A stretch of DNA of 64,000 nt from Styela clava (taxonomy: Eukaryota; Chordata; Ascidiacea; Stolidobranchia; Styelidae). The position numbers and the translations under genes are program-made. The notes under the pieces were generated by a model. The model saw only the letters and a list, made by a program, of their open reading frames with translations, was not told the DNA's origin and did no database searches. Positions 12,201 to 24,500 of the stretch are shown one piece after another. How positions within the stretch are numbered: position 1 is the first letter of the stretch; each line of letters opens with the position of its first letter. The stretch spans positions 28,387,395 to 28,451,394 of the forward strand of contig NC_135250.1 of the NCBI RefSeq assembly GCF_964204865.1. Reading direction: 5' to 3'.

Positions 12201-15200
12201 TCGGAAAAAGTTTGATTCTTCCAAATGGATTAGCTCCTTACGTATCGTGAAATATCAGTGCCTCATTGTACATGGCGATGTTTCAAGCAAATGGCGAGAA
12301 TAGAGATCGTAAAACAGTTTTCAAAATTTAAATATATAGAGAATGACTCTTTGTGATAGATACCGTTTGTAGAGTACTCCCGAAGTATGTAAACCAAGAT
12401 GGCATACAACGGAACATAGTATATGTACCGGGTTGGGGTTAGGTCATAATTTTATCTCAATTTTCCTTATTTTAGTTCTACTACAAGTTCTGGGACTAGC
12501 CAAGTGACACCCGTAGAATTTGTACCTGAAATTATGGCCTCACCATAACCTGGTACACATACCACGTTCCGGTGTCCACCATCTTGGTTCACAAATTTCG
12601 GAAGCACCGTTTGTAGAACTAACTTAGACTAATTACTTGAATGGAATTTAAAATAACCATAGGAAGCACCGTTTGTAGGACATGGAACTCAAAGACTAAT
12701 TACTTGAATGGAATTTTAAATAACCATACCGATAAAATCATCAATTTCTTTCTGAGCACGTTTCATTGATCCGCTAAATGGTGGAACAAATCTAACGATA
12801 GGAGCAGCCGCTATCAGACCCAACATCTTTGCATCAGCGTTGTCAGCAAAGCTGGGAATGAAAATTAAAATTATAATGCCATAATTTTATCGATTAAATG
12901 AAAAAGAAATAATTATTAAAGGTATTTAAACTAAAAACTCGGAATTCACCAACAAGACTGAAGACATTGACTCGGCTAGAATCGAACTCGAGGCCCATTT
13001 TGTGACTCCAGTCATTTGAGCAAAACGACTCAACTCGAACTCGACGTTTAATTTCAAACGCCAAATCCGAATAACACGGGCATCAACTCATGCCTATCTA
13101 TATGGGAATAGCCTATTATTCTGTCAAATTCAAGATTCTAAATCAAAAATTATATGCTAGCTCATTGGTTCTCAACATTTCTCGTTAAATTTCTTTCTTC
13201 GCCTATTTTTTGTTACATTCAATTCCTTACTATATATAAAAAGTACTTTTCCTATTGAGAATATTAGAAATACTACATCATATAAAAAGTAATATTTACT
13301 GTTTGAAGGAAATTTCCGGTGGGGAAAGGTGGTAAACTTCTATAATAAATATTAAAATAAACTCACAAACTTCTTAAGATCTCAATCAGCCGTAGGAACC
13401 TCTTGTCAGTATATTCAAATCTCGTCCCAACGGTTATTCGACAGATGATGTTAGATATTCCCAACGTAAGTTTCAACTGTATAATATAATATAGGATTTT
13501 ATATAATAAAGAATTTTTTATTTATGCTAAATACGAGAGAAAATTAAATGCCGACTAAGCATGCATTGCAATAATCCATAAAGAATATCTTCAGCGATTA
13601 CAATCACAATTGGAAACGTTTGTTGTCGACCTGATATCAGAAACAAAATGTATTGAATTGCAGATACAGACTAGAAAAGCAGAAAATTTAAAGTTCAGAA
13701 CATGTTTTAACTCTCAAACGCGGCACGAGCTTGGATTTCGAGGTAAAACACTTTCTGAAGTGCACGGGGGACATTTCAAGCATGTATGAGTGGATAACAA
13801 CATAAAAAAAACTTGGCAAAAGTTATTCTTCGTGTGACAAATGTTCTGGTTTTCTGTGGACACTGTATTTTAAAGCTTCTAAAAAGTCAGATAAAAACAT
13901 TTTTATACGACATTTTATACTTCTCCAACACCGGACAAAATTCTGTACATTGGGCCACTGTTTTTTATGAAAAGGTTATGGGGCATGAGATTTGAATTGG
14001 AGATATTCGTAACTTTGCACTGAGACGAATCTTTTTCGCAGTGAGTGCGCGTACGGTGCTAGCAAATTCACAGACACGTTAATCTCATAAGCTATTTCTT
14101 AAGCTTCTTCTCGCGCTACGAATCCATTTTCGTAAGTCGAAGTTTGTCAAATGGCATTCCGGCTTACGTGATCATCATACGGAACCCGACGTAAAAAATG
14201 GGTCAACTATTCTATCAGTGCGGGTCATGTATCGGCCATTTATATGCAATGGAGGAAACTTTCCCGGATTGACAATTAATATGCAATTAAATAATCCATA
14301 GCTAATGTGACGGCCGTGAGATTTAAACCCAATATTTGTAATCTGCGGTGTTAACATAGTTAAATACAATGATTTAACAACGAATTAACGCGCCCACAAA
14401 ATCTGGACCCTTAGATTGAAAATAAAATAATAAAAAAAAACAGTTTCTTTCAATTCTAAAAAATAATTTCAGTAGAAAGCTTTCTGAATTATTTGAGTCG
14501 GCGGCAAAAAGTGAGCTTTCAGTTTACAATTCATAAACAGTTCATTTCAATAAGAAAATATACATACATGTAAAGACTGCTTGTCCGTCGATGTCAATTT
14601 TTCGATCAGAAGTGGAGTTTCCTCGATGACATTTTCTTCCATTCCTTTCTTACCAACGCCAAATCTAAACAAAAAAACGTGAGTGAATTTTTGATATTAA
14701 ATAAAATTTATACATATGGGGGTGCGGTCTTGCATTGAGTTTGCGGTTTTATTTGCAATCTTGTGGACATTTCGTATGCCAATGAAGGCAAAGAAGTCGG
14801 GTTCGGGAGTCGGAGATTTGCTTGTTTTTTCTGAAGTCGTAGTCGTATTAATCAACTCTCCGAAGTCCAGACGTACAATGGCGACAGATGACGTCAAAAT
14901 TTTGTACAAAATCTCAAACGCATTAAGTATACAAAACGTCCCAAGCAATTCATTCATTGAAAAATCCTCACACACGCCAATAATTATCTCACAAGCGTTT
15001 AGAAATTCTTTGAAAATATAAGAATACTTTACTGCAAACAAAAAAACTGTAATTACCCTCGTAATGTCATTAGGCCGAATTTTCTCAGAGTTTTCCATGT
15101 TTGTCCATAATCAACAACAGCGACGCCTCGGCCTTTTGCAACTAGATCAAATAGAAAGTTGCTTGGCCGGCCAGAAAACTTTTCTCCTTGTTTTACTAAC

Positions 15201-16131
15201 GCCTTGAAGTAAGAAATGCTCAAGGAAAAAATATATCGTTCAGCAATCATTACTAATAACATACAGTATGTTAAATTAATTGAAGCACACAGATAAAAAT
15301 TCCATTTCTGATTATAAACTCTCTAATCGAAGCTGTCTACCAATTTGTCGAAATCTTATTATTTTTTCAGAAGCGGGTAGGTTGGTTTCCATTTTGAATC
15401 TCAATTTTTGGTGATTTTACTCGAAGCAAGATCACGCATGGCCACGGACGGGCGGTAACGATTGGTCACTGAAGTGCCAGAAGCTAGAAAACTTCATATA
15501 TATATGGTGATAAATAACTTCAGGTCCTACATCTTCGAAAATAAAGTATTTCATATGATTTCATGTTTACGAGTTTTCCCGCTGTCTCCTGCTTTAAACC
15601 GTAGCCTATTCGAGGTTTTAAAAAGTGATTTTTTTTTTGTCTTATGTGCTTGCCTTGTGTAATTTTTATACTATGTAAGAAACCCAATTATTAATATGTA
15701 ATATTGAGACACTTCTTGGCTGAAATGGCCAAATTTTCTGAATATGCGTAACTTTCTAAAGCTGTTGCATGTATAGCGATATGATGAGCCATATATGATA
15801 CCATTGTACACAATGAGAACTTGAATAATATTTCTAACTGCGAAAGCAACCAGGCCAAAGCTTTTCTTACCTCGTTTATGGTGTCGTAGTCATTCAAAAT
15901 CACCCAATCTTCACGTCCCATTTGCACAGACATAACAGAGCCATATTTTTTCTTCATTTCCATGAAATCATCTGCCATGTTGTTGTTGAAAAACGGAGCG
16001 TAACCAACTAAAGGAAGTCCGTGTGGGCCTGGTGGAAAGTTCTTCGGTCTCTTGAAAAAATACCAGCATAAAGCAATCACAGCTACGCCAAATATAGATG
16101 TTGTGCAGTCACAGCAATCAGTCCACGACAT
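9231..16131 (-). CDS. Gene B: CYP2-like cytochrome P450, 9 exons, 494 aa
   Basis: Exons on the minus strand are 16131-15871, 15202-15057, 14664-14568, 13476-13367, 12851-12730, 11677-11556, 10664-10520, 10179-10016 and 9548-9231; total 1485 nt including the stop, all junctions GT/AG and in phase. This is the best-conserved copy. It has an N-terminal anchor (about 10-28), hinge FPPGPHGLP, FSGRP, WKTLR (Trp about 123, Arg about 127), I-helix AGTGTT (300-305), ELMR (357-360), PERF (412-415) and haem loop FSVGPRHCLG with Cys about 438. The length is normal for CYP2-clan enzymes. The exon carrying the I-helix (145 nt, phase 0 to 1) and the next one carrying ExxR match the phase pattern I recall for vertebrate CYP2 genes. 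Glycine replaces the usual acidic residue in the I-helix. Gene A is its closest relative in the window. Intron 5 hosts a small TIR element. Confidence 0.92.
12373..12608. mobile_element. Small non-autonomous TIR element (hAT-like, 8-bp TSD) in intron 5 of gene B
   Basis: The two ends are long inverted repeats of about 80 bases. The left end runs AGTACTCCCGAAGTATGT then 'aaccaagatgg'; the right end read in reverse runs GGTGCTTCCGAAATTTGT then 'aaccaagatgg'. The flanks are identical 8-mers, GTTTGTAG at 12365-12372 and 12609-12616. There is no transposase. An 8-bp TSD is typical of the hAT superfamily; the family name is inference. Confidence 0.75.
12603..12726. repeat. Direct duplication of about 58 bp ending at the exon 5 donor of gene B
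   Basis: Two adjacent copies share 'agcaccgtttgtag', 'agactaattacttgaatgg' and 'aaataaccata'. The second copy abuts the exon 5/intron 5 donor of gene B at 12730/12729. The duplication includes the right target-site copy of the TIR element just beside it, so it arose after that insertion. Confidence 0.7.
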
Positions 16132-16546
16132 GTCTATTTCCTGATATCAACGGTGTTGTATATAAATTGTTTCGCTTATGTGTATCTAACCAATACAAAT
16201 GAAGACAAATTAATATTTTCTCCATTACAATGGATACCTTTCATTTTTTACACAAGGTTTTTATTTTACTACACCTAACAATGCTCTGTGAAATCGGCTA
16301 CTGCTAAGTGCGGTGATACAATTTTCACCACGATTACAAAATTCACTTAAATTAGAGATACATAAATTCCACAATCACTCAATCCACGAATTCATCTCAA
16401 AATATAACTCGGACCATCAGCTGCTAAGTAAAGTTTGATACGATATAAATTTTCTCAAGCTGCGCAGAGCATATCGCCGTCATAAACAAATAAGAAATAC
16501 TCGAGATGTTGTTAATCGTACTGGCGTTCGTGTGGTCACTCACCCA

Positions 16547-16707
16547 TATTTATAGCGATACCGGTAAAGGCAGAGCTCAAAATGATATCACGAGACGAGT
16601 GACGTTGCAGTATTTTACGAGTCGGGCAGTGACGTATTATCGATGTAATATTTGTCGCCGGCATATTTAACTATGTGGAGCTTATGACGCGTTGATTATA
16701 ATGACGT
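16547..16707 (-). promoter_or_regulatory. Candidate gene B promoter: TATAAATA box with three TGACGT half-sites upstream
   Basis: On the minus strand TATAAATA occupies 16554-16547, about 415 bases before the ATG. Upstream of it are three TGACGT motifs (plus-strand positions 16600-16605, 16630-16635 and 16702-16707), which match the CRE/ATF half-site. The distance to the ATG implies a long 5' UTR or an unseen 5' UTR intron. The stretch 16577-16715 without the TATA box recurs at 47372-47496, so the motif cluster may lie within a mobile or duplicated segment. Function is inference. Confidence 0.4.
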
Positions 16708-16715
16708 AACGCTAT

Positions 16716-18525
16716 TACGTCCATATTAAGATTATTTTTCGGTTACACTTAGATATAGTATTTTGTGAATATTGTTGTCTAGCTATGAGCGGCTAAAGTC
16801 CGAATGCATATTTAAATTTAGTCGTCAATAGTGAAGTCACGCTATTTTGATTGATTCATATATTCGGAGGGTAATAATATCAAAATGAATAAAAAGATAT
16901 ATTACATTCTATTCGCTTTTATTAGGATGAATTTGACCAAGTAATAGGACAATAAAATGTAAATTAATGAATGAACCATCCAGCATATTTCGAGTAGATG
17001 GTTCATTCATTCATTTATTATTATGAATTATTATCATACTTCAACGCAATTTAAGATCAAAATTCAGCATAACTTTTATCTTATTTTAATTTAAAATTGG
17101 TCCTCGCCAAACTGAGCATTGATTTACGTTTAAATGTTGGTTTACTTCTTCATTGTTCTCTAAGTGCTCTTAAATTTTAATTACATTTAGTTAAGCATCA
17201 TTTTCGTAAATGCAATAATAATTTTTCGAATCACATCTAAATGAGCCTCACTGATATTTGTGGTTCTAATTTTTCCATCATTACTTCTACGGCTAAATGC
17301 AAATTAAATGTTTAAGCATTGTTACGTCATACTTGATTTGAGATTTCAAATTTATTTATCAAATTTATTTTTTGCCATTGTTGTAAACTGCTTGTCTGAG
17401 GAAGTCTGACTCTGGTCGGACGGAACGTTACAGAAATAAATTTGTGTTAGTGTGCAGCTGGACTCTTTAATTGGATAGATTATAAGTAGTTGACATTTAG
17501 TCTTATATCCAATTACATCTAGAACTTTCTTACCTATCTTTCGTACGACACAAAAAAATACTAATAGATTCTCAATATTCGTACATTAACTTATATCAAC
17601 AGGTAACACAAAACACAGAACCATTTAGTAACATCACAGACACCATGTTTTTGTGCAAAGCTTCTTAGAATACTGAACTATTTGGCCACAATCATACACA
17701 AACATAATGTGTTCAAGTGTATAAATAATTTAGTAAATGTATAAGTTTTGTAGAAGTAATCAGGACTTTTATTGGTTCTATTTTTTGTAAGTGTACTGTT
17801 CTTCAACGAGATAAGCTGATTAAATATAGTGAAATAACGTTATAAAATTGAAAGCTAGTTCATTGAGGGTAACGAATTCGCGAGTTCTCCAATAGTATTT
17901 GACTATTTGTACCAATAACCGTCAATGCTCCACCAGGACACCATCATATGTTAATTTCCCCTTTGTTATGGCCAAAAGATTAATTTTTCTATAGTTTATA
18001 TTCCACTAAACTCTTTTGTAATTAAAATCTTGAATGCGACAACTTGTTCAACAACCTGATCTAAAAAACTGAGTATCTGTTCTCTGAAGTGTTTTCACGT
18101 CGAACAGAAAAGATTTAAACATTTAAAATAATGCCAACTTCTTACATATTAGTCTTATCATCCAAGTGAAACGCGCTGTGGTCATCGAATAATACACAAG
18201 GCTACGAGTACCTGAGCTATCCCATCTGGAAGAAATATAAATCATTCCTGTTTTGAATTGCTTGCCCATTTTATTAAACCATGACATGAAATGCTATGTT
18301 TTGATTGGTATTTTAATAGGAATTTGATTGATTTTAAAATAGGAAATATGACTTGCACTTGTTCACAAACCCAATTAGCCTATAAATATGCGCACAATAT
18401 TTCAACTGTTTTTCCAAATTATTATTGTTTTTGAGAAATAAATTCATAACTAGGTCACGTTATTTATATGCTTTTTACCCCACATATATAGAAGCTGAAT
18501 TTTTTCATTTATAAACAAAAACACT
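16716..18525. other. Spacer and 3' flank of gene C
   Basis: From about 16970 the sequence is duplicated downstream of gene F (from about 34610) and gene G (from about 55225), and it forms the 3' flank of the C/F/G unit. It contains a half copy of a palindromic MITE (17392-17472). No coding exon was seen. Confidence 0.6.
17392..17472. mobile_element. Half copy of the palindromic MITE (3' flank of gene C)
   Basis: It matches, in reverse orientation, the left half of the MITE found in intron 5 of C, F and G: 'gcttgtctgag', then 'cggaacgttacagaaat', then 'tgtgttagtgtgcagc'. The sister copy is at 35025-35115 beside gene F. In the gene G flank a deletion of about 300 bp near 55448 removed it. Confidence 0.65.
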
Positions 18526-21500
18526 TTATCGTCGTTCAAAAACAACATCGAACTGAGGTGGCTCGTATGTGATAATAAATTTTACATCGCCATCGAATGA
18601 AGGAAGGGGCTTGACAGGATCTGGCAACACTTTCAACTTTTGTATAATTCCCGTTAGAAATACAAATAGCGCCATTCTTGCAAGTGGTTCTCCCATACAA
18701 CGTCGAAGGCCGATCGAAAACGGAATCACGTGATTTGATTTGCAGAATTTTCCGTCGCGGTCGAGAAATCTCTCAGGACGAAATTCTCTCGGATTTTCAA
18801 AGTATTTGGGGTCGTTATGAACTGCCCAGATGTTCGGAACAATCTGAAATACAGAAACATATTTTAAACGCTCGATGGGTTTCGATTTTGCTTATCTTTT
18901 TCAATTTTGAGAGCGAGCGACTGACTGCAGTGTGTAATTATCTATTTTGTCGTTAGAAGTTGACGAAAGATTCCAGGCCCGCTAAAAGTGTTTTCAATTG
19001 GATCAAACAATACAGTAAAAAGTAGTAGCCCCGATAATAATTATGCTCTAGAACAGGGGTGGGTCACTGACGTAAAATTTTATATTTTAGGAATAATATC
19101 TTCAGTGTTGCAAAAACAAAAGTGGAAAGCAATAAGCCTCGTGCAAAAACGAAATTTAATCATGATTTTAACAAATTTCTCGAACTAATATTTATCTAAA
19201 ACAACAAAATTTGGTTTTACATCCTACATCCTAAATACATCTTACTGTATAAACAAACAATGAAGAATAACGTGTAAAATACATTATTATGTATTATTAT
19301 TTGGTGGTTTAGTTTTGTATTTGTTGAGCATTCTAATCATCTTAAAATATTGATCAATTCATGGTAAATACGTACCGTTGTATTTATCGGGATAGTGTAG
19401 CCATTGATACTCGCTTCTTCGTTGTTCATATGGAATATACTTAAAGGCGCCAAAATTTTATGTCTAATTAGTTCCTGTATAAAGGCACAGGTGTAAGGCA
19501 TTTTATCTCTATGATCCATTGAGGGAACACCGTCCTCACCTGTTAGAAGACGAAAAAATGGGAATGTTTAAATTTCACCTATTGATTGATATTGATATTG
19601 TTTGTACGGAAAAACGTGACGGACTCTATGACGTTGCGCGCTCATTCGTTTACTGCACAGTGCACCCGAATAAGTGCGCTTGATAATGCTTCAGGAAAAC
19701 TTCTAATTAAAAAAATAAATGAAAAAGACTAAAGTAATTTTGTTTTCGGAGTTTCTACAACAAACATCCATAATATAACATCACGGCAATTTAACTTCTT
19801 CCTGTGTGCTTTAGATCTCTTTTTATTCATGACATAAACTATCGACTATTATAAAAGCTTAGTTAATCTAGAGACTGTATCACTAAGTAACATTATCAAC
19901 AATATCAAATTACCCAAGGTTGCGAATACTTCGTCTGCTATTTTTTCTTGGCATTTTGGGTAGCAGACCAGAGCGAGCAAAGCCCAAATCAACGTAACGC
20001 TGGTTGTAACTGATCCCGCATGGAGAAGGTCACGAACGTATCTAATGAGTTGATATTTCTTGCATGAAAAATAAAAATATAAATAAAAACTTGTTATTGC
20101 CGTTTTAGCTGACTAGAATGAATTATATAATTCATACAAAACAGGGTTGTGGGAGTTGGAGCAATAAATTTTTTTACGTTGAAAGCATCATCATCTTTTC
20201 CTCGTTTCTTCATTTCATTCAGAAAAGCATCAATAAAGTCCCGGATGTGTGAATCCTCAAAGTTACATTCGTGTTCTTCTACAAAATCACGTAGATAGGC
20301 TAAAAATAGAATACTATTTTTCTTTGCTGTATTTACTTGTAGGTTCAATAAATAAGTATATTGTGAATAATAACAAGAGAACGATGCTCAAATATAGGGA
20401 CACGCAATAGTAAGGGTATACAGTCTGTCACAGTAGCCAACCGGTACCCATTAATCACGACTTCGTCGGACCATAAGACCTCTGATGCGAAGGCGAAGCC
20501 GTCACAGGAAGCGAAATACTTGATTTTGTTTACGTCATCGAACACAAAAAAAACGATGAAAATGCGTCTTTGCTAACAAGAACTGACAGAAAACTGTATT
20601 ATATTTGTAATTGGTATTATATTTGCATAACGCAATTCCGATAAATTAACGTCCAGTGAAAAACATTTCAACATAGTTTTGTACAACAATTTACTCACTA
20701 TGTTCTACTTTATGAAATATGAAATGTTCAAATATATATTTGCGTTGGGTTGCGCGAGACTAACTCCCTTTCCTTCCTCTATGCCTTTATGCTATTGTAT
20801 CTGTATGAGTATACTGCAAGGATGCTGTAGCATTTATTAATATGACTATTCTATCCAATTCAAGAGTCCTGCTGCACACTAACACAAATGTATTTCTGTA
20901 ACGTTCCGTCTGCCCAAAGTCAGACTTCCTCAGACAAAAGTTCACAATAAACGGACAAAACGTTACGGAAATACATTTGTGTAAGTGAGGACTCTTGAAA
21001 AGGTTCAAATATATGTTTCAATTCAAACTAGAAATATTTAACACATACATTTCATAATAGTGTGAACTTGAAAAATATCAAAAAATCTTACCCATAAGAC
21101 ACTCTGTTTCGTCAGATGTAATTTTCACAAATTTGCTGAACGGAGGGATAAAACGTAAAAAGGGAGCGATGTAAACAGCAAATAACATATGTGAATGGGA
21201 AGTGACTTGAGACCTTTAAATAAAAAAAAATGAAACAGCCACTAAATGAGATAGAATTTGTGAGTCAGTGCCTCGCTTTACATCGAGACTAATTCATCGA
21301 AGATCGGGATTTATTAAATGTTTTACATCGGATTCGGTCCGCACTCGTGATTATTCTAATGCAATGGTTTGATTAATGTCAGTAATCTAATGGCAAGCTT
21401 TTTTTTTTAAACATACATACGTAAATAGTTTCAAACTCAAATATAAATTTGTGCCCAGCCAAATATTTTTTCTCCAGTATCTTAAACTCCCAGATTAGAG

Positions 21501-24500
21501 GTTACGGTTTTGTTCTATTATTAAGCGGTCATCCATTGACAAAAATTCAAAGGAATTCAGGGAACAATAATCGTGGTAACAATGCAAAACTGGTGAGACT
21601 TTTAATACATCAAAATGCGGTATCATACTTTAATGTAGAAACAAACAGTTTCTGGACAGTCTTTGGTGAATTTTTTTTTTTTTGGAATATTTTGTCTTCA
21701 AGTTTCAAGTCGTTTGGCAAGGGCGTACCCAGAGGGGTAGTTTGCCGGTCGGACCCCCCCCTCCTTTGGAATGTAAAAAAAGCATTTTTCCGTATGAGAA
21801 ATTTTCCATATAGCTTGAAACGCAATTCAGGACCTAATTACATCTGAAAACACACGTTTCCCGGTATTGCTATCTTTTACGATCTAACTTGGAAATTAGA
21901 AATCTTTGAAACCTTATGAAATTCCTGGATTTGCCAATCTTATTTGGTACTTACAAACGTTTGTTTACCCATTAAAATTACATATAGTTTTGTCCATAGA
22001 CGGCCTACTAGATGGCACAGATTTCATTTCTTATAAAAATTAATTTGATTACGTATTAGCTACCCTTGGTTCGTCAAATTTTACATTAAAATAATTTAAA
22101 TATATACAACTTACCTTTTTTTATTATTTAAAATTAGTTACCAGCATTGGCCATGGAATTGTCATTTTAATGGAAAGTCCGATGGGGTAAGAGGGAACAG
22201 GCATAACTTGCTATTGAAATGGGATGGGACGAAAAAATATGTCTCATGGACAAGGCTATAAATTCGTTACCTTGATTTCTTATGCACGTGGTAATGCTTT
22301 GATGAAATAAGAATGAAAAAATATACAACCCTACCTGAAGACAGTAAGCAAGAAAGAGCATATATTAAGATATAAACTTACTGTTTCATAAACATCTTGA
22401 CAATATTCCTCAATTTGTTTTCGTGATAATCGAACCTGGAACCCAATACTATCCGACAAACCATATTGGATAACGCGAGATTCAATTTCATCTAAAGAAA
22501 CAATGTAACAATGCTCAAATACTAGGAAATCAAAGGCGTTGCATCGGTTCCAGTATAATAAAATTTTAGCGGCAGTAGGGTAAAGAGTTTTCCGAAATGA
22601 ACACCCGAAAAATGTTCATATATTATATAAGAAAGTATTGTCATGAATTAAAATAAACATCAAAGTTTTGAGTAAAATATGGGAATTCATGGGTCTCAGG
22701 AAAATTGTTATAACCCAACAACAACAATACGACAACAACAACAACAACAACAACAACAATCTATTGATCCACTTTGTGTCCAATTGTTGTCAAGGTTACA
22801 AAATACGACTATACAAATATACGGCAAGTATTAAAAATTTTTACACGAATGCTCTCTCCGTTGCTCGATGTCAAACTCTCAATCAAGAATCTCGATTCTT
22901 CAACAGCACTTGTTTCCATTTCTTTCTTGCCCATACCCATACTAAAAAAATGAAAAATTCAGAAGAAAAAACTACCAAATTAGTTAATACTAAACAAATA
23001 AAACAAGTGTTTCATAATGACACAAAACTGCTTATGATTTCACAATTATTCTTATGTGTAAGATGCTATATGTAAATAGCACTCGACCAGTGATCAGCCG
23101 AAGCTTTAACTTATCGTTTATCATTTTAAATCGTTTCACTCATTTGGAGCTCATTGCTTATATAAAGAAAAGTGTTTTTTAAATCATCCAGTTCTTATTT
23201 CATGAGCGCCTATTACATGAAAACCTCGTCACCCAGGGTGTATTAATTTGCGTAGACGAGTGATCGGCAACCTTTTTGAAGTGACGGACCGGTAAAGCCT
23301 GACCAAAATTGTGGCGGACCACCTCCATACAAACGGACTAAGCCTATGCAATAAATGATACGCATTAGGAAATTTATGTTGAAAATATACTAAAAAACGA
23401 AATTGATGCTATTTAATGCGATCTCTCTATTTGTTTGCTGGCCATTAACTGTTCCCATATTGGAGCTATGGTCTACCTTGACACACGTAACGTGTTTATT
23501 GCATCCAGACTACTTCGATATGTAGTTATCAATATTGGAAACCAGGCCTCACGTTAATAAGATTTCGGGAAAGGTAACAATGCCTGTGAACCTTCTGACT
23601 CTATAGTATTCGTATTGATTAATGTTTTTTTTGCCAAAATTATTTTTTTTTCCGATGTGCTAGCTTTATAATTATCCGGATTCTGAAGTATAGAATTAGC
23701 ACGGACTAGGTGTGACCGGTTAGCTATGAGCAAGTAGCTCGTAGTAGTTACGTTCTTAGCGAGAAATATTTTGTTGGAGATATCTTATACCAGTGGTTCT
23801 TAAACAGTGGGGCGCGCCCCACAAGGGAGGCGTAGACCATTATTTGAGGGGGCGTGAAGCTATTTAGAAATGAAAAAAAAATTTGTTAGATTCCATCTTG
23901 TCCGCCTCATTTCGGATATCTACATTTCTTTATAAAGGATGTTTACGTTCCATTCACGTATTTTCAACGTGATTTTTGAATAAAACATACTTTCGCCTTA
24001 CTATTTCTTATTTGTAGCTTATTGTCAGCTAGTTATTATTTGAGGTGGGGCGCGGGACACGACAAAATAATAAAAAAAGGGCGCGGATTGAAAAGTTTGA
24101 GAACCACTGTCTTATACGGACTGATGAGAAACATTCTTATACGGGCGTAGTGGAAACAATTGACCCAGCAATATCACGACATACTGACATTTCAATTGTT
24201 TGTGAAGTCACACATGCTGCTCAAATGCGTTGTGTTTGTCTGGTTTGCTGCTGGGTGCTGATTTTTAGTCGTATGTTTGTGGTTAGATTGTAGAGATTTT
24301 ATTACGGCCGTGAACTTTTTTGTGTCACCTTTATGCGGACTGGCTGTAACCTTTCCGCGGACCGGCGATGGGCCGCGGCCCAGTGGTTGCCGACCACTGG
24401 CGCAGACGAAATCAATCGTGAAAGATCCTAGTCTTAATATAGTAAGTAGATCCTTATTTAGTATAGCGGACTATTGGGCAAAGCCATCTTTGGCGTAAAT

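Noticed and set aside
14697..15098. Open frames of 101 and 133 codons on both strands in intron 2 of gene B
   Set aside because: No conserved motif, not matched in paralogous introns, and fully inside an intron bounded by good splice sites.
18678..18956. 92-codon plus-strand frame repeated at 36364 and 56694
   Set aside because: Antisense of the conserved exon 9; conserved only because the minus-strand exon is.
21449..21847. 132-codon plus-strand frame in gene C intron 4
   Set aside because: It spans a poly-C/poly-T region that is broken in the F and G copies; no motif.
22668..23075. 135-codon plus-strand frame containing a poly-Asn run
   Set aside because: It is an antisense shadow of exon 3 of gene C plus the CAA microsatellite.
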